From Paenibacillus borealis (lineage in GTDB: Bacteria > Bacillota > Bacilli > Paenibacillales > Paenibacillaceae), in NCBI RefSeq assembly GCF_000758665.1, contig NZ_CP009285.1, positions 4,712,001 to 4,776,000 on the forward strand: a stretch of 64,000 nt of DNA, written 5' to 3'. Below, one piece after another: positions 24,135 to 33,136 of the stretch; within the stretch, counting starts at the first letter, position 1, and each line of letters opens with the position of its first letter. The position numbers and the translations under genes were made by a program. The notes under the pieces were generated by a model, which ran no database searches, was not told the origin of the DNA, and was given only the letters and a program-made list of their open reading frames with translations.

Positions 24135-25181
24135 ATGAGCTCACTCCAACGATTGCAACGCAAGATCAGAACTGTTGTCTGCCCCTATCACGAAATGCTG
24201 TGCAGCCTGCATGTGCTCCATCAGCCGGAGCATCACCCCAAACGCCTGCACTGGGCTAAGGAACTGTTAAGCAGAATGTCCCCTTCCCTTGCGGAAGGAA
24301 TACAGACGATCGGGAGGCTGTCCGACAGCTGGACAGGGCTAACGCTTATGGACCGCCTTGGCTCATTCTCTTCCAGCCAGGAAGGCATCCGGGTGCTTAA
24401 GGCGCTGCCGGACACTGAGCTTATTCATGTGATGCTGAACGGCAGGATATCACTGGGTACGATTCTGGAGTGGCAGCATGGACTGCTGCCGGGGCACGGC
24501 AAACCCGTAACTCCGCCGGATGAACCTGCCCGCTACCTGCTGAAGCATCTGGAGTCTGTACGCAACCTCCTGATCACCACCCTGGAGGATTACGAACAGG
24601 AATACTTCCGCAAGGAGTGGGAGTATATTCAGCCTTGGATCCATACCGCAGCGGCACAGTTTCAGGAAGCAGCCGCACGCTCTGCGGAGAAAGCGCTGAA
24701 TTCACTGCATCCCCGGCTGCATGCCGCCGAAGGGACCATTACTGCGCAGAAAGCGGTCACCTATCATTTTGAATATGAACAATTGCAGCAGATCTTTGTG
24801 CTATCCTCCACCTTCATTTTCCCCCATCTGCTGATCGATTGGACCGGGGACAAGGGAAGGCTTATGCTGCCGCTTGCTGTTGATATTCCCGGGCTGGCCT
24901 TCAATGAAGCGCCGCCGGAAGATCTGCTGCGCCAGTTCAGGGGGCTCGGCGATGCAACACGCCTGCGCATGCTTAAGCTGCTCTGGCAGGCTCCGCACTG
25001 CACGAAGCAGCTCGCTCCGGTGCTTGGCATCTCGGAGGCCGCCGTATCGAAGCAGCTTAAGCTGCTCAGCGAAGCCGGACTCGTCACTTCGGAGCGCAAG
25101 GGGAATTATTTGTTTTACTCCAGCAGCAAGGAGGCGTTTGACAGCCTGATTGTTCTGCAAAGGCAGTATTTTGAACAATGA
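24135..25181 (+). CDS. ArsR-type transcriptional regulator with large N-terminal domain
   Basis: 348 aa. The C-terminal 80 residues are a winged helix (LGDATRLRMLKLL; LAPVLGISEAAVSKQLKLL; GLVTSERKGNYLFYS). The first 250 residues form a helical/alpha-beta domain (DUF5937-like) with HPKRLHWAKELL and YEQEYFRKEWEYI segments, probably the effector-sensing part. First gene of an operon with an ABC-2 export system, 31 bases before the permease start, so it most likely controls export of a toxic compound. Strong promoter with dyads upstream. Confidence 0.75.
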   Translation: MSSLQRLQRKIRTVVCPYHEMLCSLHVLHQPEHHPKRLHWAKELLSRMSPSLAEGIQTIGRLSDSWTGLTLMDRLGSFSSSQEGIRVLKALPDTELIHVMLNGRISLGTILEWQHGLLPGHGKPVTPPDEPARYLLKHLESVRNLLITTLEDYEQEYFRKEWEYIQPWIHTAAAQFQEAAARSAEKALNSLHPRLHAAEGTITAQKAVTYHFEYEQLQQIFVLSSTFIFPHLLIDWTGDKGRLMLPLAVDIPGLAFNEAPPEDLLRQFRGLGDATRLRMLKLLWQAPHCTKQLAPVLGISEAAVSKQLKLLSEAGLVTSERKGNYLFYSSSKEAFDSLIVLQRQYFEQ

Positions 25182-25212
25182 ATCTAATTCCCGAGTAAGG
25201 AGATGTCCGCCC

Positions 25213-26010
25213 GTGTGGCAAACCGCGATTGCAACCGCTGTAAGAAACCAGAGGTCCAACCTCAGGGCGTTTCCCTGGAATTTCACCCTGGGTCACATTA
25301 TTGAAGGAGCCTATCTGGTTCTGGTCGCCTATTTCTCGTATGTTTATTTGATTCAGGGGGATTTGGATGACAAATTCGCCCTTTATACCGGAACACATAA
25401 CTATCTGGCATTTGCTATCATCGGCGGCACTTTGAATATTTTCTGCGTCAGCATGATGATGAATGTCTCCAGGTCGCTAATTACCGAATGGAGGGAAGGC
25501 ACACTTGAGGCGCTGCTGCTCTCGCCTTCAAGCAGGAACGGCTATTTCCTCGGAACGGCTGTGCAGCAATTTTACCGCAGCGGGTTAATCCTGGCGGCTG
25601 TTCTCGCTTTCGGCATTCTGGCCGGTTTACGGCTACCAGTCCCTCATCTGCTGTCTGTGTTGGCCGGAGCCTTCCTCTTTATCCTGTCTACCTATGCAAT
25701 GGCACTGGTGATGGGCAGTGTGATGCTGCTTACACGTGATACATACATCGTGCAGAATACGTTGTTCACCGTAATGACCCTGCTCTGCGGCTTCCAGTTC
25801 CCGCGCCAGTATCTGCCAAGGTTCCTGCAGATTGCGGCGGAGATCTTCCCGCTTACCACTTCGCTCCAGCTACTGCGCGGTGCGCTGCTGACCGGGGAGA
25901 CGGTATCTTTGACGGACCTCCTGCCTGCACTGCTGCTCAGTCTGGTCTATATTGCTGTAGGGTTATGGTGCATCTCCAGGGTGGAACGCCGTTTATTCGA
26001 GAAATTCTAA
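25213..26010 (+). CDS. ABC-2 type permease
   Basis: 265 aa from the GTG at 25213 (AAGGAG 10 bases upstream); upstream extension overlaps the regulator and is rejected. Six hydrophobic segments (e.g. HIIEGAYLVLVAYFSYVYL, SGLILAAVLAFGILAGL, LLLSLVYIAVGLWCI). Probably heterodimerises with the permease at 27049; the two are separated by their shared ATPase gene. Confidence 0.75.
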   Translation: MWQTAIATAVRNQRSNLRAFPWNFTLGHIIEGAYLVLVAYFSYVYLIQGDLDDKFALYTGTHNYLAFAIIGGTLNIFCVSMMMNVSRSLITEWREGTLEALLLSPSSRNGYFLGTAVQQFYRSGLILAAVLAFGILAGLRLPVPHLLSVLAGAFLFILSTYAMALVMGSVMLLTRDTYIVQNTLFTVMTLLCGFQFPRQYLPRFLQIAAEIFPLTTSLQLLRGALLTGETVSLTDLLPALLLSLVYIAVGLWCISRVERRLFEKF

Positions 26011-26030
26011 ATAAGGGAGGCTGATGTCAA

Positions 26031-27052
26031 GTGATCCGCATGAATGAGGTTACCAAAATCTATCAGACCAAAAACAGGCTTGGCCTGTTCCGCTCTGAAA
26101 TCAAGCTTCACACCGCTGTCAAGGCACTGTCGCTATCCATTGAACCGGGTGAGGTTGTCGGCCTGCTCGGCCTGAACGGCGCCGGCAAAACCACAACGAT
26201 CCGCATGCTCTCCACCCTGCTCGATCCGACTTCGGGGAGCATAGAGGTGGATGGACTCTCCATGGACGATAACCGGAAAGCAATACAATCGAAGGTGAAC
26301 ATGATTCCCGGCGGTGAACGGATGCTGTACTGGCGGCTCACCGGCAGGGAGAACCTGGAGTATTTCGGCAGGCTGTACGGACTCAGCAGCATGGCAATCC
26401 ACCGGGAAAGCAGCAGGCTGCTGGATGAGGTTGGGCTGGCTGAAGCGGCTGACCAGCCGGTCGAGCAGTACTCCAAAGGGATGAAGCAGCGGCTGCAGAT
26501 CGCCCGCGGATTAATCAATGATCCGGCTTACTTATTCCTAGATGAACCTACACTGGGGCTGGATGCACCCATTGCACGGCAGCTGCGCGGAACGGTACGG
26601 AAGCTCGCCAAGGAACAGGCAAAGGCATCCTGCTGACCAGCCATTATCTGCAGGAGGTTGAAGAGCTATGCGACCGGGTGTATATCCTGCGCCGCGGCGA
26701 GCTGCTGCTCTGCGACAAACCCGAGGCTATCGTCTCGCAGATTGCCGGTTCACAGACCGCGCATCTGGATGTAAGCGGATGGGACGAGTGCCTCCGGCCG
26801 CTGCTGCTTGCCCATCTGGGAGCACTGGGCCATCCGGCGCAGCTGGCGGGCGGGCAACACGCTGCCGGACTAATCTCTTCAAGCCCGGATGAAACCTATA
26901 GAATCTCTGTACAAACGCCTGCAGCGGACAGGCTGATTACAGAACTGCTTCCCTGGGTGAGTGATCACGGTCTGCAGATCCACAGCTTTTCCTGCGAAAA
27001 GCCAACCTTGGAGGATGCTATTATACTCCTCTCCGAAGAGCGGGCCTCATGA
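26031..27052 (+). pseudogene. ABC transporter ATPase, frameshifted
   Basis: From GTG at 26031 (AAGGGAGG 10 bases upstream) the first frame runs 201 aa through Walker A GLNGAGKTT, signature YSKGMKQRL and Walker B LFLDEPTLGLDAP, then stops at 26636. The missing continuation (GKGILLTSHYLQEVEEL, containing the H-loop His, then DRVYILRRGELLLC) follows immediately in the -1 frame and runs to 27052, where ATGA overlaps the next permease. The change fits loss of one G from a GGG run at 26617-26619 (CAGGC where CAGGGC would restore the frame). Either a true inactivating mutation, a sequencing error or programmed frameshifting. The neighbours are intact. Confidence 0.85.
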
Positions 27053-27867
27053 GACCCGGCGGCCTATGGATGACAATTGCCGCTGAACTCACGAAGCAGC
27101 ACAGAAACCGCCGGAAGGGACGGGCAACCTTCTTCTCCCTGCTCTTCTGGCCTATCATCAGCTTCTTGACCTCTTATTACACGATGAAGCCCTACCGGAC
27201 CGGGGAAGGCTCTGTGTTATCACGGATCATCCCGGATGAACGTATCCCGTTGTTTTTGCTGAGCGGCTACTTAGTATTCCAGCTGTTCTGGACAGTGGTG
27301 GAAACGGCCTGGATTTTTGAGCAGGAACGCAGAGACGGTACTGTTGAGACCGTCTTCCTGACTCCGGCATCCAAAATAGCCTTCCTGTACGGCCGTTCCC
27401 TCTATTCCTTATTGCATGGAATATGGATGTTCGCGGCCTTCTCCATTCTGACGTTTGTGTTTGTTTCAGATACTGCATCAGTTAATTGGGCGGCTCTAAC
27501 CCTTGCTCTGCTGCTGATTACCATTGCCGCTATTATCTGGGGGGCAATGCTGAGCGCGGTGTCGCTGTTCTCCCGGGAATCCTCATTCCTCTATTATATT
27601 TTTCAGACTCCGATGGAGCTGTTCGGGGGAGTCCGCATACCTCCAGCCGTCTTCCCGGCCTGGGCAACGGGGCTGTCCGCCCTGTTCCCGGTGACATACA
27701 GCCTGATTCTGGTACGCGGAGCATTATACGGCACTACCGGCCGGGTCTGGTGGCTGGCGCTGACCGTTCTGATGGCGGGCAGTCTTCTGCTTGCCGGTTG
27801 CACCCGGTACATCTTGTACCGCGCAGAGCGCCATGCCCGCCTGAAGGGTAACTGGAGTTTGTTCTAG
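27049..27867 (+). CDS. ABC-2 type permease
   Basis: 272 aa, begins in the ATGA overlap with the preceding ATPase. Six hydrophobic segments including FFSLLFWPIISFLTSYY, WAALTLALLLITIAAIIWG and WLALTVLMAGSLLLAGC, and the motif ERRDGTVETVFLTPAS typical of the cytosolic loop in ABC-2 drug/antibiotic exporters. Third structural gene of the ArsR-regulated operon. Confidence 0.8.
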   Translation: MRPGGLWMTIAAELTKQHRNRRKGRATFFSLLFWPIISFLTSYYTMKPYRTGEGSVLSRIIPDERIPLFLLSGYLVFQLFWTVVETAWIFEQERRDGTVETVFLTPASKIAFLYGRSLYSLLHGIWMFAAFSILTFVFVSDTASVNWAALTLALLLITIAAIIWGAMLSAVSLFSRESSFLYYIFQTPMELFGGVRIPPAVFPAWATGLSALFPVTYSLILVRGALYGTTGRVWWLALTVLMAGSLLLAGCTRYILYRAERHARLKGNWSLF

Positions 27868-27877
27868 ACAAGATAAC

Positions 27878-27942
27878 CTCGCAAAGCGGGGCCTTAACTT
27901 CGAGGATGAATCAGGCACTTTGCGGGGATCCCCAAACATAAT
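27878..27942. repeat. Dispersed repeat B, copy 1
   Basis: About 65 bases with a CGCAAAG/CTTTGCG dyad and the blocks GCGGGGCC, ACTTCGA, ATCAGG, GGGGATCCCC and AAACATA. A related copy is at 57695-57757. Non-coding, immediately after the permease gene. Confidence 0.65.
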
Positions 27943-28030
27943 AAGTCTTCACTTTCCGGTAGAAACGGCTACGCGTCCTTAAGAGGGTAGCCGTATTCTC
28001 GGAGCAATATAAGGAATCGGCTCCTGAGGA

Positions 28031-28210
28031 GGACTGAGATTCCGCTATTTGGCCAAATCTGCAGGAATCTTGATGTATCCGGACTGAGATTCCGCTATAT
28101 ACGCTGAAATGCCTCATTTCAAGGTCTTTAGAACAAGATAAAGGATTCTCAGTCCGCTTCACCCCGGTTACGGGGCTTTTTGACGAAATAACGGATTCTC
28201 AGTCCGCTTC
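28031..28210. repeat. Repeat array C: two direct pairs in inverted orientation
   Basis: GGACTGAGATTCCGCTAT occurs at 28031-28048 and 28081-28098, exactly 50 bases apart. The reverse-orientation form GGATTCTCAGTCCGCTTC occurs at 28143-28160 and 28193-28210, again 50 bases apart. The four copies could form a large cruciform or stem. The 490 bases between the permease (27867) and the nif-like terminator contain repeats B and C, a hairpin ACGGCTAC/GTAGCCGT at 27965-27994, and no gene. Confidence 0.75.
28162..28181 (+). terminator. Probable terminator of the ABC-2 operon
   Basis: CCCCG-GTTA-CGGGG followed by CTTTTT, lying inside the second half of repeat array C. Confidence 0.5.
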
Positions 28211-28356
28211 AGCAAAAAGGCCCATTCCGGGGAAAGCGGCCTTACTTCTGTACAAAAAGTATTTGATACTGATCACGTTCTTGCCTATTATCATACCCGC
28301 CCCTATTATCCTGTTCACATTATTACAATTCCGAAGAAGCACATCATAGCCATCTC

Positions 28357-28412
28357 AAAAAACCGCCCGCAGGCTACAAGCAGCAGAAGCTGCATTGAAC
28401 CTGCGGGCGGTT
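28357..28412 (-). terminator. Terminator of the nitrogenase-like operon
   Basis: Minus-strand stem AACCGCCCGCAGG/CCTGCGGGCGGTT (13 bp) around a 26-base structured loop, followed by TTTTTT, 37 bases after the last gene. Confidence 0.85.
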
Positions 28413-28448
28413 GTCTATGAATGTATAATACTGCACCCGGAAGAAGCT

Positions 28449-29771
28449 TCACCGGTACGTCCCCAGCACCCGGTCATAAATATCCTCAATCAGCCGCAGA
28501 CCGCCGTTATAACCGGCATACCCGCAGTTCAGGATCAGCCGGTAGGTAATGGGTACACTGACCGGCAGCAGATCCGCTCCAAGCTCGGCGGCAAGATCGC
28601 GTTCCCAGCCGCTGCCCAGAATAAGCGCACGCTGCGCCGGTTTATCCAGCCGGATCGCCTCCTGGATAGCCCCACCGTCCTCTACAAATTCCACATTGGC
28701 TGAACGCCTGGAGGAAATGGTCCGGAACCGTTCCACAATCGCAGCGCGGTATTCCTCAGGTGTATTATCCACGACATATTGCGTCTGTGCCGGCAGAATA
28801 CCCAGCTCATTGAGCAGGTATTTGGCAAGTCCGACCGCGTAAGAGGCATCCAGCATCGTATAGAACACCCGGGGCAGGCCATAACGGAATTCCAGCATGA
28901 AATCTGCAGTCCGTTCAATATGGGTATAGAATTTGCGTTCCTCCTCTGCAATAAAAGCTTTGGCCGCCGCTCTATCCACACTGCTGAAATCCGCGACTTC
29001 CCTGAGGAAACGGCCGGTCTCTATCCCGCCGACAGGCAGATAAGGAAAATGATAGAACGGTGTGCCATACTTAGCCTCCAGCAATTGCGCACTCTTCAGT
29101 CCGGGCCAGGCGGACACCACGATGTTGAACTCGGCCCGGGGAATGCTCAGCCACTCCTCTACCCCGCCGGACTCTGGTCCGAACAGCACACTCACCGTAA
29201 GACCGATCCCGGTCAGGATACGCTTCAGCTCCTGCAGATTCCCGATCCAATACGGGTCCTGATAGGGCACCGAGGCGAAGACGTTGACCAGTCCTGGAAT
29301 GACAGAGGTTTTGTCTGCAGCGAATTTATCGACATACTGTTCAACAATGGCCTTGATAATCAGATCATGACTGACATAATTATTGCTCTTGAATCCGCCG
29401 GTTTCGGCATAGACTACCGGTTTGCCTGCTGCCTGGAATTCACGGGTTACCTGTCCCACATCATCCCCTACAATATCCGAGGTGCAGCCGGTAAGCACCA
29501 CAAACAGATCCGCATCTATCACCTTGAAGGCTCCGTGAATCACGCCACGCAGCTTATTCTCCCCGCCGAAGACAATCTCCGCTTCACTGGAATTGGTGCA
29601 GGGAATCGTACTTCCACCCGCATAACCTTCCCCCTGCCCCAGAAACCCATGAATTTTGGTGCTGCAGCCCGGTCCGGCATGGACCACGGGAACAGCGCGG
29701 TGGATCGCGATCACCGATTGCTGTACGCCAAGCGCACAGGAGTAGCGCGGCTGTTCAATAAGCTTGGACAT
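28449..29771 (-). CDS. NifK-like subunit of a nitrogenase-like reductase
   Basis: 440 aa, oxidoreductase nitrogenase component 1 family, shorter than Mo-nitrogenase NifK (about 520). It begins near the first P-cluster ligand: Cys12, Cys36 (GPGCS) and Cys96 (LTGCTSDIVGDD) fit NifK Cys70, Cys95 and Cys153, so a P-cluster-like Fe-S centre at the D/K interface is likely. The N-terminal extension of true NifK is absent. Starts inside the end of the NifD-like gene (GGAGG 8 bases upstream of ATG), so translation is coupled. Last gene of the operon. Function is inferred to be the beta subunit of a reductase of the Mar/Nfl class; not an ordinary NifK because the operon lacks NifEN. Confidence 0.8.
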   Translation of the reverse strand: MSKLIEQPRYSCALGVQQSVIAIHRAVPVVHAGPGCSTKIHGFLGQGEGYAGGSTIPCTNSSEAEIVFGGENKLRGVIHGAFKVIDADLFVVLTGCTSDIVGDDVGQVTREFQAAGKPVVYAETGGFKSNNYVSHDLIIKAIVEQYVDKFAADKTSVIPGLVNVFASVPYQDPYWIGNLQELKRILTGIGLTVSVLFGPESGGVEEWLSIPRAEFNIVVSAWPGLKSAQLLEAKYGTPFYHFPYLPVGGIETGRFLREVADFSSVDRAAAKAFIAEEERKFYTHIERTADFMLEFRYGLPRVFYTMLDASYAVGLAKYLLNELGILPAQTQYVVDNTPEEYRAAIVERFRTISSRRSANVEFVEDGGAIQEAIRLDKPAQRALILGSGWERDLAAELGADLLPVSVPITYRLILNCGYAGYNGGLRLIEDIYDRVLGTYR

Positions 29772-31236
29772 GAACGTTGCCTCCCAGGAATGTATACGGC
29801 GGCTGCTCCATCCACCATTTGGTGTAGGGCATGGTGCTGTGTTTGGCCAGATTGGTCACGAACTCCTTATTATCCAGCGTCTCCAGGATACGTTCGGCGT
29901 AATTCAGCAGTCCCTGATATCCCCAGCTGAAATGCTCATCCCCGATCAGCAGCGTAGGAATACCGAGCTTCGCTCCCCAATGCGTCATGCCCCCGTGGCG
30001 GGCAATCATCAGATCGGGCCGTACCCGGTTCAGAATGTTCGCCAGCTCATAAGCCTGCTTATTGCAGACATTGTAGTTGGGAACATCCCCATAGGTCTTG
30101 ACGGTATGATCCAGCATATCTGCAGCCGGGTCACCATTGTCATACACCGGGTCATGATGAAAAATCGCCGCGCCCTGCACATCAATGCCCAGCTCGCGCA
30201 GCAGCGCAATCAGGGCATGACCATGTGCCGAACCGGCTGTGATGTAGCAGGTCGTCCCCGTCAGCCTGGCTCTGTATTCTTCCAGCTTCGGCAGAACCGC
30301 CGCCTTCTCTACAGCAATGATCTCCTCAATCTCCTGTTCACGGTCCAGCACCCGGCCCAGCTCCCGCATCCAGGCGTCGGTACCAGCCAGGCCATAGGCA
30401 ACTGGAGCCTTGATCTCCGGCACACCGTAGACCTGCTCCAGCGCAGCTCCCAGATAGGTTCCCAGTGTCGGGCATATCTGAATGGTTGCTGCGGCTTCCG
30501 AGATCCGCTCCAGCTGAGCTACTGTAGAGAACGGAACGATATAATCGGCTTCATAACCCAGCTTGTTTAATAGTCCGGAAAACACATCGCTGCCCCAAAA
30601 GTTGATGATATTCACTTTGTTGGTCTTCTTCTCCGGCGGCTTAACGATCTTGCGGACGATGGAGTGATAAGCGGAGTCGAACCCCGACGTCCAGATCTTC
30701 GATTTGAACCCTTCGCAGAAGCAGGTGACCACGGGAATGCCCAGCTCCCGGGTCATTTTATTCGTCACGCTCTCCACATCGTCCCCGATAATTCCCGAAG
30801 CACAGGAGGTGGTTACGAAGATGGCCTTGGGCTTCGCCCGTTCAAAAGCAAGCCGGATCGTCGCCTCAAGCTTACGTGCCCCGCCGAATACAGTATCCAT
30901 CTCTTCAATATTCGTATTGAAATATCTTCCAATGACCGGAGGAAGATCACGTTCCATCTGCCCTACCCGGTAAACGAAGTTATAGCCGAAGAAATCTCCG
31001 GCACAGCCTACAGGCGCATGATTCACCATCGCTGCGTCCGTAATCATGGACAATTGGCAAAAAGCGTTACCGGAGCTGCAGCCCATGCACTGGCTGAAGG
31101 AGCGGGAACCGTCCTTCAGGCCCCCGGCGTTCGAGCAGCTTACCAGGCCTGCGGCAGTGCCGGAGAACCCGGTAATCGACCCCAGCCGGAGCTCACGGAC
31201 CGGAACCTCAGGGGTGTTCAAATTCACTTTGCTCAT
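29755..31236 (-). CDS. NifD-like catalytic subunit of a nitrogenase-like reductase
   Basis: 493 aa. P-cluster ligands are visible: Cys50/Cys53 (FSQCMGCSSG), Cys78 (APVGCAGD) and Cys145 (TTSCASGIIGDD). Cys255 in IQICPTLGTYLG, followed by EQVYGVPEI, aligns well by eye with the cofactor ligand Cys275 of NifD. The region matching NifD His442 reads EHFSWGYQGLLNYA, so Gln441 appears to replace the cofactor-ligand histidine. This points to a NifB-derived cluster bound in a different setting. The ATG overlaps the ATPase stop (ATGA). Expected to act with the NifK-like and NifH-like proteins in the cytoplasm. Confidence 0.8.
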   Translation of the reverse strand: MSKVNLNTPEVPVRELRLGSITGFSGTAAGLVSCSNAGGLKDGSRSFSQCMGCSSGNAFCQLSMITDAAMVNHAPVGCAGDFFGYNFVYRVGQMERDLPPVIGRYFNTNIEEMDTVFGGARKLEATIRLAFERAKPKAIFVTTSCASGIIGDDVESVTNKMTRELGIPVVTCFCEGFKSKIWTSGFDSAYHSIVRKIVKPPEKKTNKVNIINFWGSDVFSGLLNKLGYEADYIVPFSTVAQLERISEAAATIQICPTLGTYLGAALEQVYGVPEIKAPVAYGLAGTDAWMRELGRVLDREQEIEEIIAVEKAAVLPKLEEYRARLTGTTCYITAGSAHGHALIALLRELGIDVQGAAIFHHDPVYDNGDPAADMLDHTVKTYGDVPNYNVCNKQAYELANILNRVRPDLMIARHGGMTHWGAKLGIPTLLIGDEHFSWGYQGLLNYAERILETLDNKEFVTNLAKHSTMPYTKWWMEQPPYTFLGGNVHVQAY

Positions 31237-32126
31237 GTTCTTCTCCCTTTCCTTGTCGCGGCCGGATGGCCTACAGGGTAGTACTCCAGACTTGCGCTGC
31301 TGCCGGCGAAATGCAGGGTTTCCAGAATCCGTGAGCGCAAAAAGACAAACTCCGAGCTGCCCCGGTCACGGGGATGCTCCATTTCTACCTCAATAATCTC
31401 TTTGATCTGTCCCGGCCTTGCGGACATAATGACGATCCTGTCGCTGAGATATACCGCCTCGTCGACATCATGCGTTACCAGGATCATTGTTGTGCCGTGC
31501 AGCCTCCACAGCCGCAATAGTTCATCCTGCAGATTCATCCGTGTAAAAGCATCCAGCGCCCCCAGCGGCTCATCCAGCATCAGTACCTTGGGCTGGTTGA
31601 TCAGCGCGCGGGCCAGCGAGGCGCGCTGGGCCATGCCGCCGGATACCTGATGGGGATAAGCATTGCCGAAGCCCTCCAGCCCGACCATCCTAATGAATTC
31701 GTCAGGCTTCCTGCGGTTCTCCTGATAGACTTTACGGGCCTTCAGCCCTGCGGAAATATTCTGGCGGATCGTCATCCAGGGAAACAGGTTCGCCTGCTGA
31801 AAGACATAACCCCGCTCATAATGCGGGCCATGAATCCGCTCGCCATCCAGCGTGATTTCACCGCTAGCACACTCATCCAGTCCTGCGATCAGGCGCATAA
31901 GTGTTGTTTTGCCGCAGCCGCTGGGACCGATGAAGGAGACGAAGCTGCCGGATTCAATCTCCAGCTCCACCTCTTTGAGCGCTTCAACCCTGCGTCCGGT
32001 GTCCTCCTCATAGCTGCGGCTGACCTTGCGGATGCTCACAGCACCCCTGACAGTCCCGAAGGTTCCCGGCTCTCCCGCCTGATCTGCTTCTCTCGCTATA
32101 CCTCCTGCTGTTTCCCTCCGGCTCAT
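31233..32126 (-). CDS. ABC importer ATPase (SsuB/TauB type)
   Basis: 297 aa from the ATG at 32126, which overlaps the permease stop as ATGA; a start 7 codons earlier is also open. Walker A GPSGCGKTTL, Q-loop VFQQANLFPW, signature VSGGMAQR, Walker B VLMLDEPLGALD, H-loop VTHDVDEAV: all standard for nitrate/sulfonate/taurine importers. Drives uptake by the adjacent permease and binding protein. Placed inside the nitrogenase-like operon, just before nifD-like, which suggests it imports the reductase substrate. Confidence 0.9.
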   Translation of the reverse strand: MSRRETAGGIAREADQAGEPGTFGTVRGAVSIRKVSRSYEEDTGRRVEALKEVELEIESGSFVSFIGPSGCGKTTLMRLIAGLDECASGEITLDGERIHGPHYERGYVFQQANLFPWMTIRQNISAGLKARKVYQENRRKPDEFIRMVGLEGFGNAYPHQVSGGMAQRASLARALINQPKVLMLDEPLGALDAFTRMNLQDELLRLWRLHGTTMILVTHDVDEAVYLSDRIVIMSARPGQIKEIIEVEMEHPRDRGSSEFVFLRSRILETLHFAGSSASLEYYPVGHPAATRKGRRT

Positions 32127-33121
32127 TTCACCAGCCCCTTCTGCCACTTGAGCACCTTGTCTCTGACTCTGAAAATTATGGCCATCACTATGGAAAAGGT
32201 CACCGCCATAATAATGATCGAAGCATACACCTTGGCATAATCAGACCAGCCTTTGGCCCAGTTAATGTACCAGCCAAGCCCGGCCCTGGCTCCGATCATT
32301 TCGGACACCACCAGCGTGGCAAAAGATATCCCCGTCGCCGTATAAATCCCGCTGAAGATGGATGGCATCGCCCCGGGAATAGCCACTCGAAATATAAGAA
32401 AACGTTCATCCGCCCCCAGCGTCCGTGCCGCTTCGAAATACGTGTTCTGCACATTAGCAATCCCGACACTGGTCATGAAAGCCACCGGAAAGCATACCGC
32501 GATCACGATCAGCAGCACTGCTGCATAGAAGCTGGACGGAACCAGAATCATCACTATGGGAATCAGCGCCGTTGCGGGTACCACCCCCATTACCTTCAGC
32601 ACCGGAAACAGCCAGTAGTTCCACTTGCGGTACCAGCCGATCAGCACCCCCAGCACAATCCCGATCAGGCTGCCAATCACGAATCCAATCACCAGCAGCC
32701 GCAAGGAGTATGCGGTACTGATCAGCAGCATCTGCGCATCATTGACCATGACCGAGAGAATCTGGGCCAAGCCCGGAACGAACGGCAGCGGCAGCACTTC
32801 CAGCTTCGTCGTCAGCACATCCCAGCCTGCCAGCACGAACCCAAGCACCAGATAAAAAGGGGATTTGTACAGCACCTGCTGCCATCTCCGGCCGCTGATC
32901 CTGCCGCGCAGGAGGAAGTGCAGCGCAAAATAAACAATGAACGCAAGCAGCGTGATCCGGTAAGGCAGCTGCTCCACATCCTGGCGTGACTGCAGTACCA
33001 GGCTCAGCATTAGCGCCGTTCCAAAAGAGACAAGCGGCAAACCCGCACGCAGCGGATCAGGAATACGAAAGGCTTCGCGTGTACGCCCTCCCAGCACCAG
33101 ATTGCGGTTTACAAGGCTCAT
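32123..33121 (-). CDS. ABC importer permease (SsuC/TauC type)
   Basis: 332 aa. N-terminal extra helices (about residues 25-90) precede the BPD_transp_1 core with RLLVIGFVIGSLIGIVLGVL and the EAA loop ARTLGADERFLIFRVAIPGAMP, conserved in this family. GGAGG lies upstream of the ATG. Overlaps the ATPase by 4 bases and follows the binding protein by 15 bases. Confidence 0.85.
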   Translation of the reverse strand: MSLVNRNLVLGGRTREAFRIPDPLRAGLPLVSFGTALMLSLVLQSRQDVEQLPYRITLLAFIVYFALHFLLRGRISGRRWQQVLYKSPFYLVLGFVLAGWDVLTTKLEVLPLPFVPGLAQILSVMVNDAQMLLISTAYSLRLLVIGFVIGSLIGIVLGVLIGWYRKWNYWLFPVLKVMGVVPATALIPIVMILVPSSFYAAVLLIVIAVCFPVAFMTSVGIANVQNTYFEAARTLGADERFLIFRVAIPGAMPSIFSGIYTATGISFATLVVSEMIGARAGLGWYINWAKGWSDYAKVYASIIIMAVTFSIVMAIIFRVRDKVLKWQKGLVK

Positions 33122-33136
33122 GATTCTGCCGGCCTC

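Noticed and set aside
28031..28210. CRISPR array
   Set aside because: Only four short copies in mixed orientation with no spacer-like content or cas genes.
28779..29930. 383-codon plus-strand frame opposite NifK-like gene
   Set aside because: Composition follows the complement of conserved Nif motifs; no start context.
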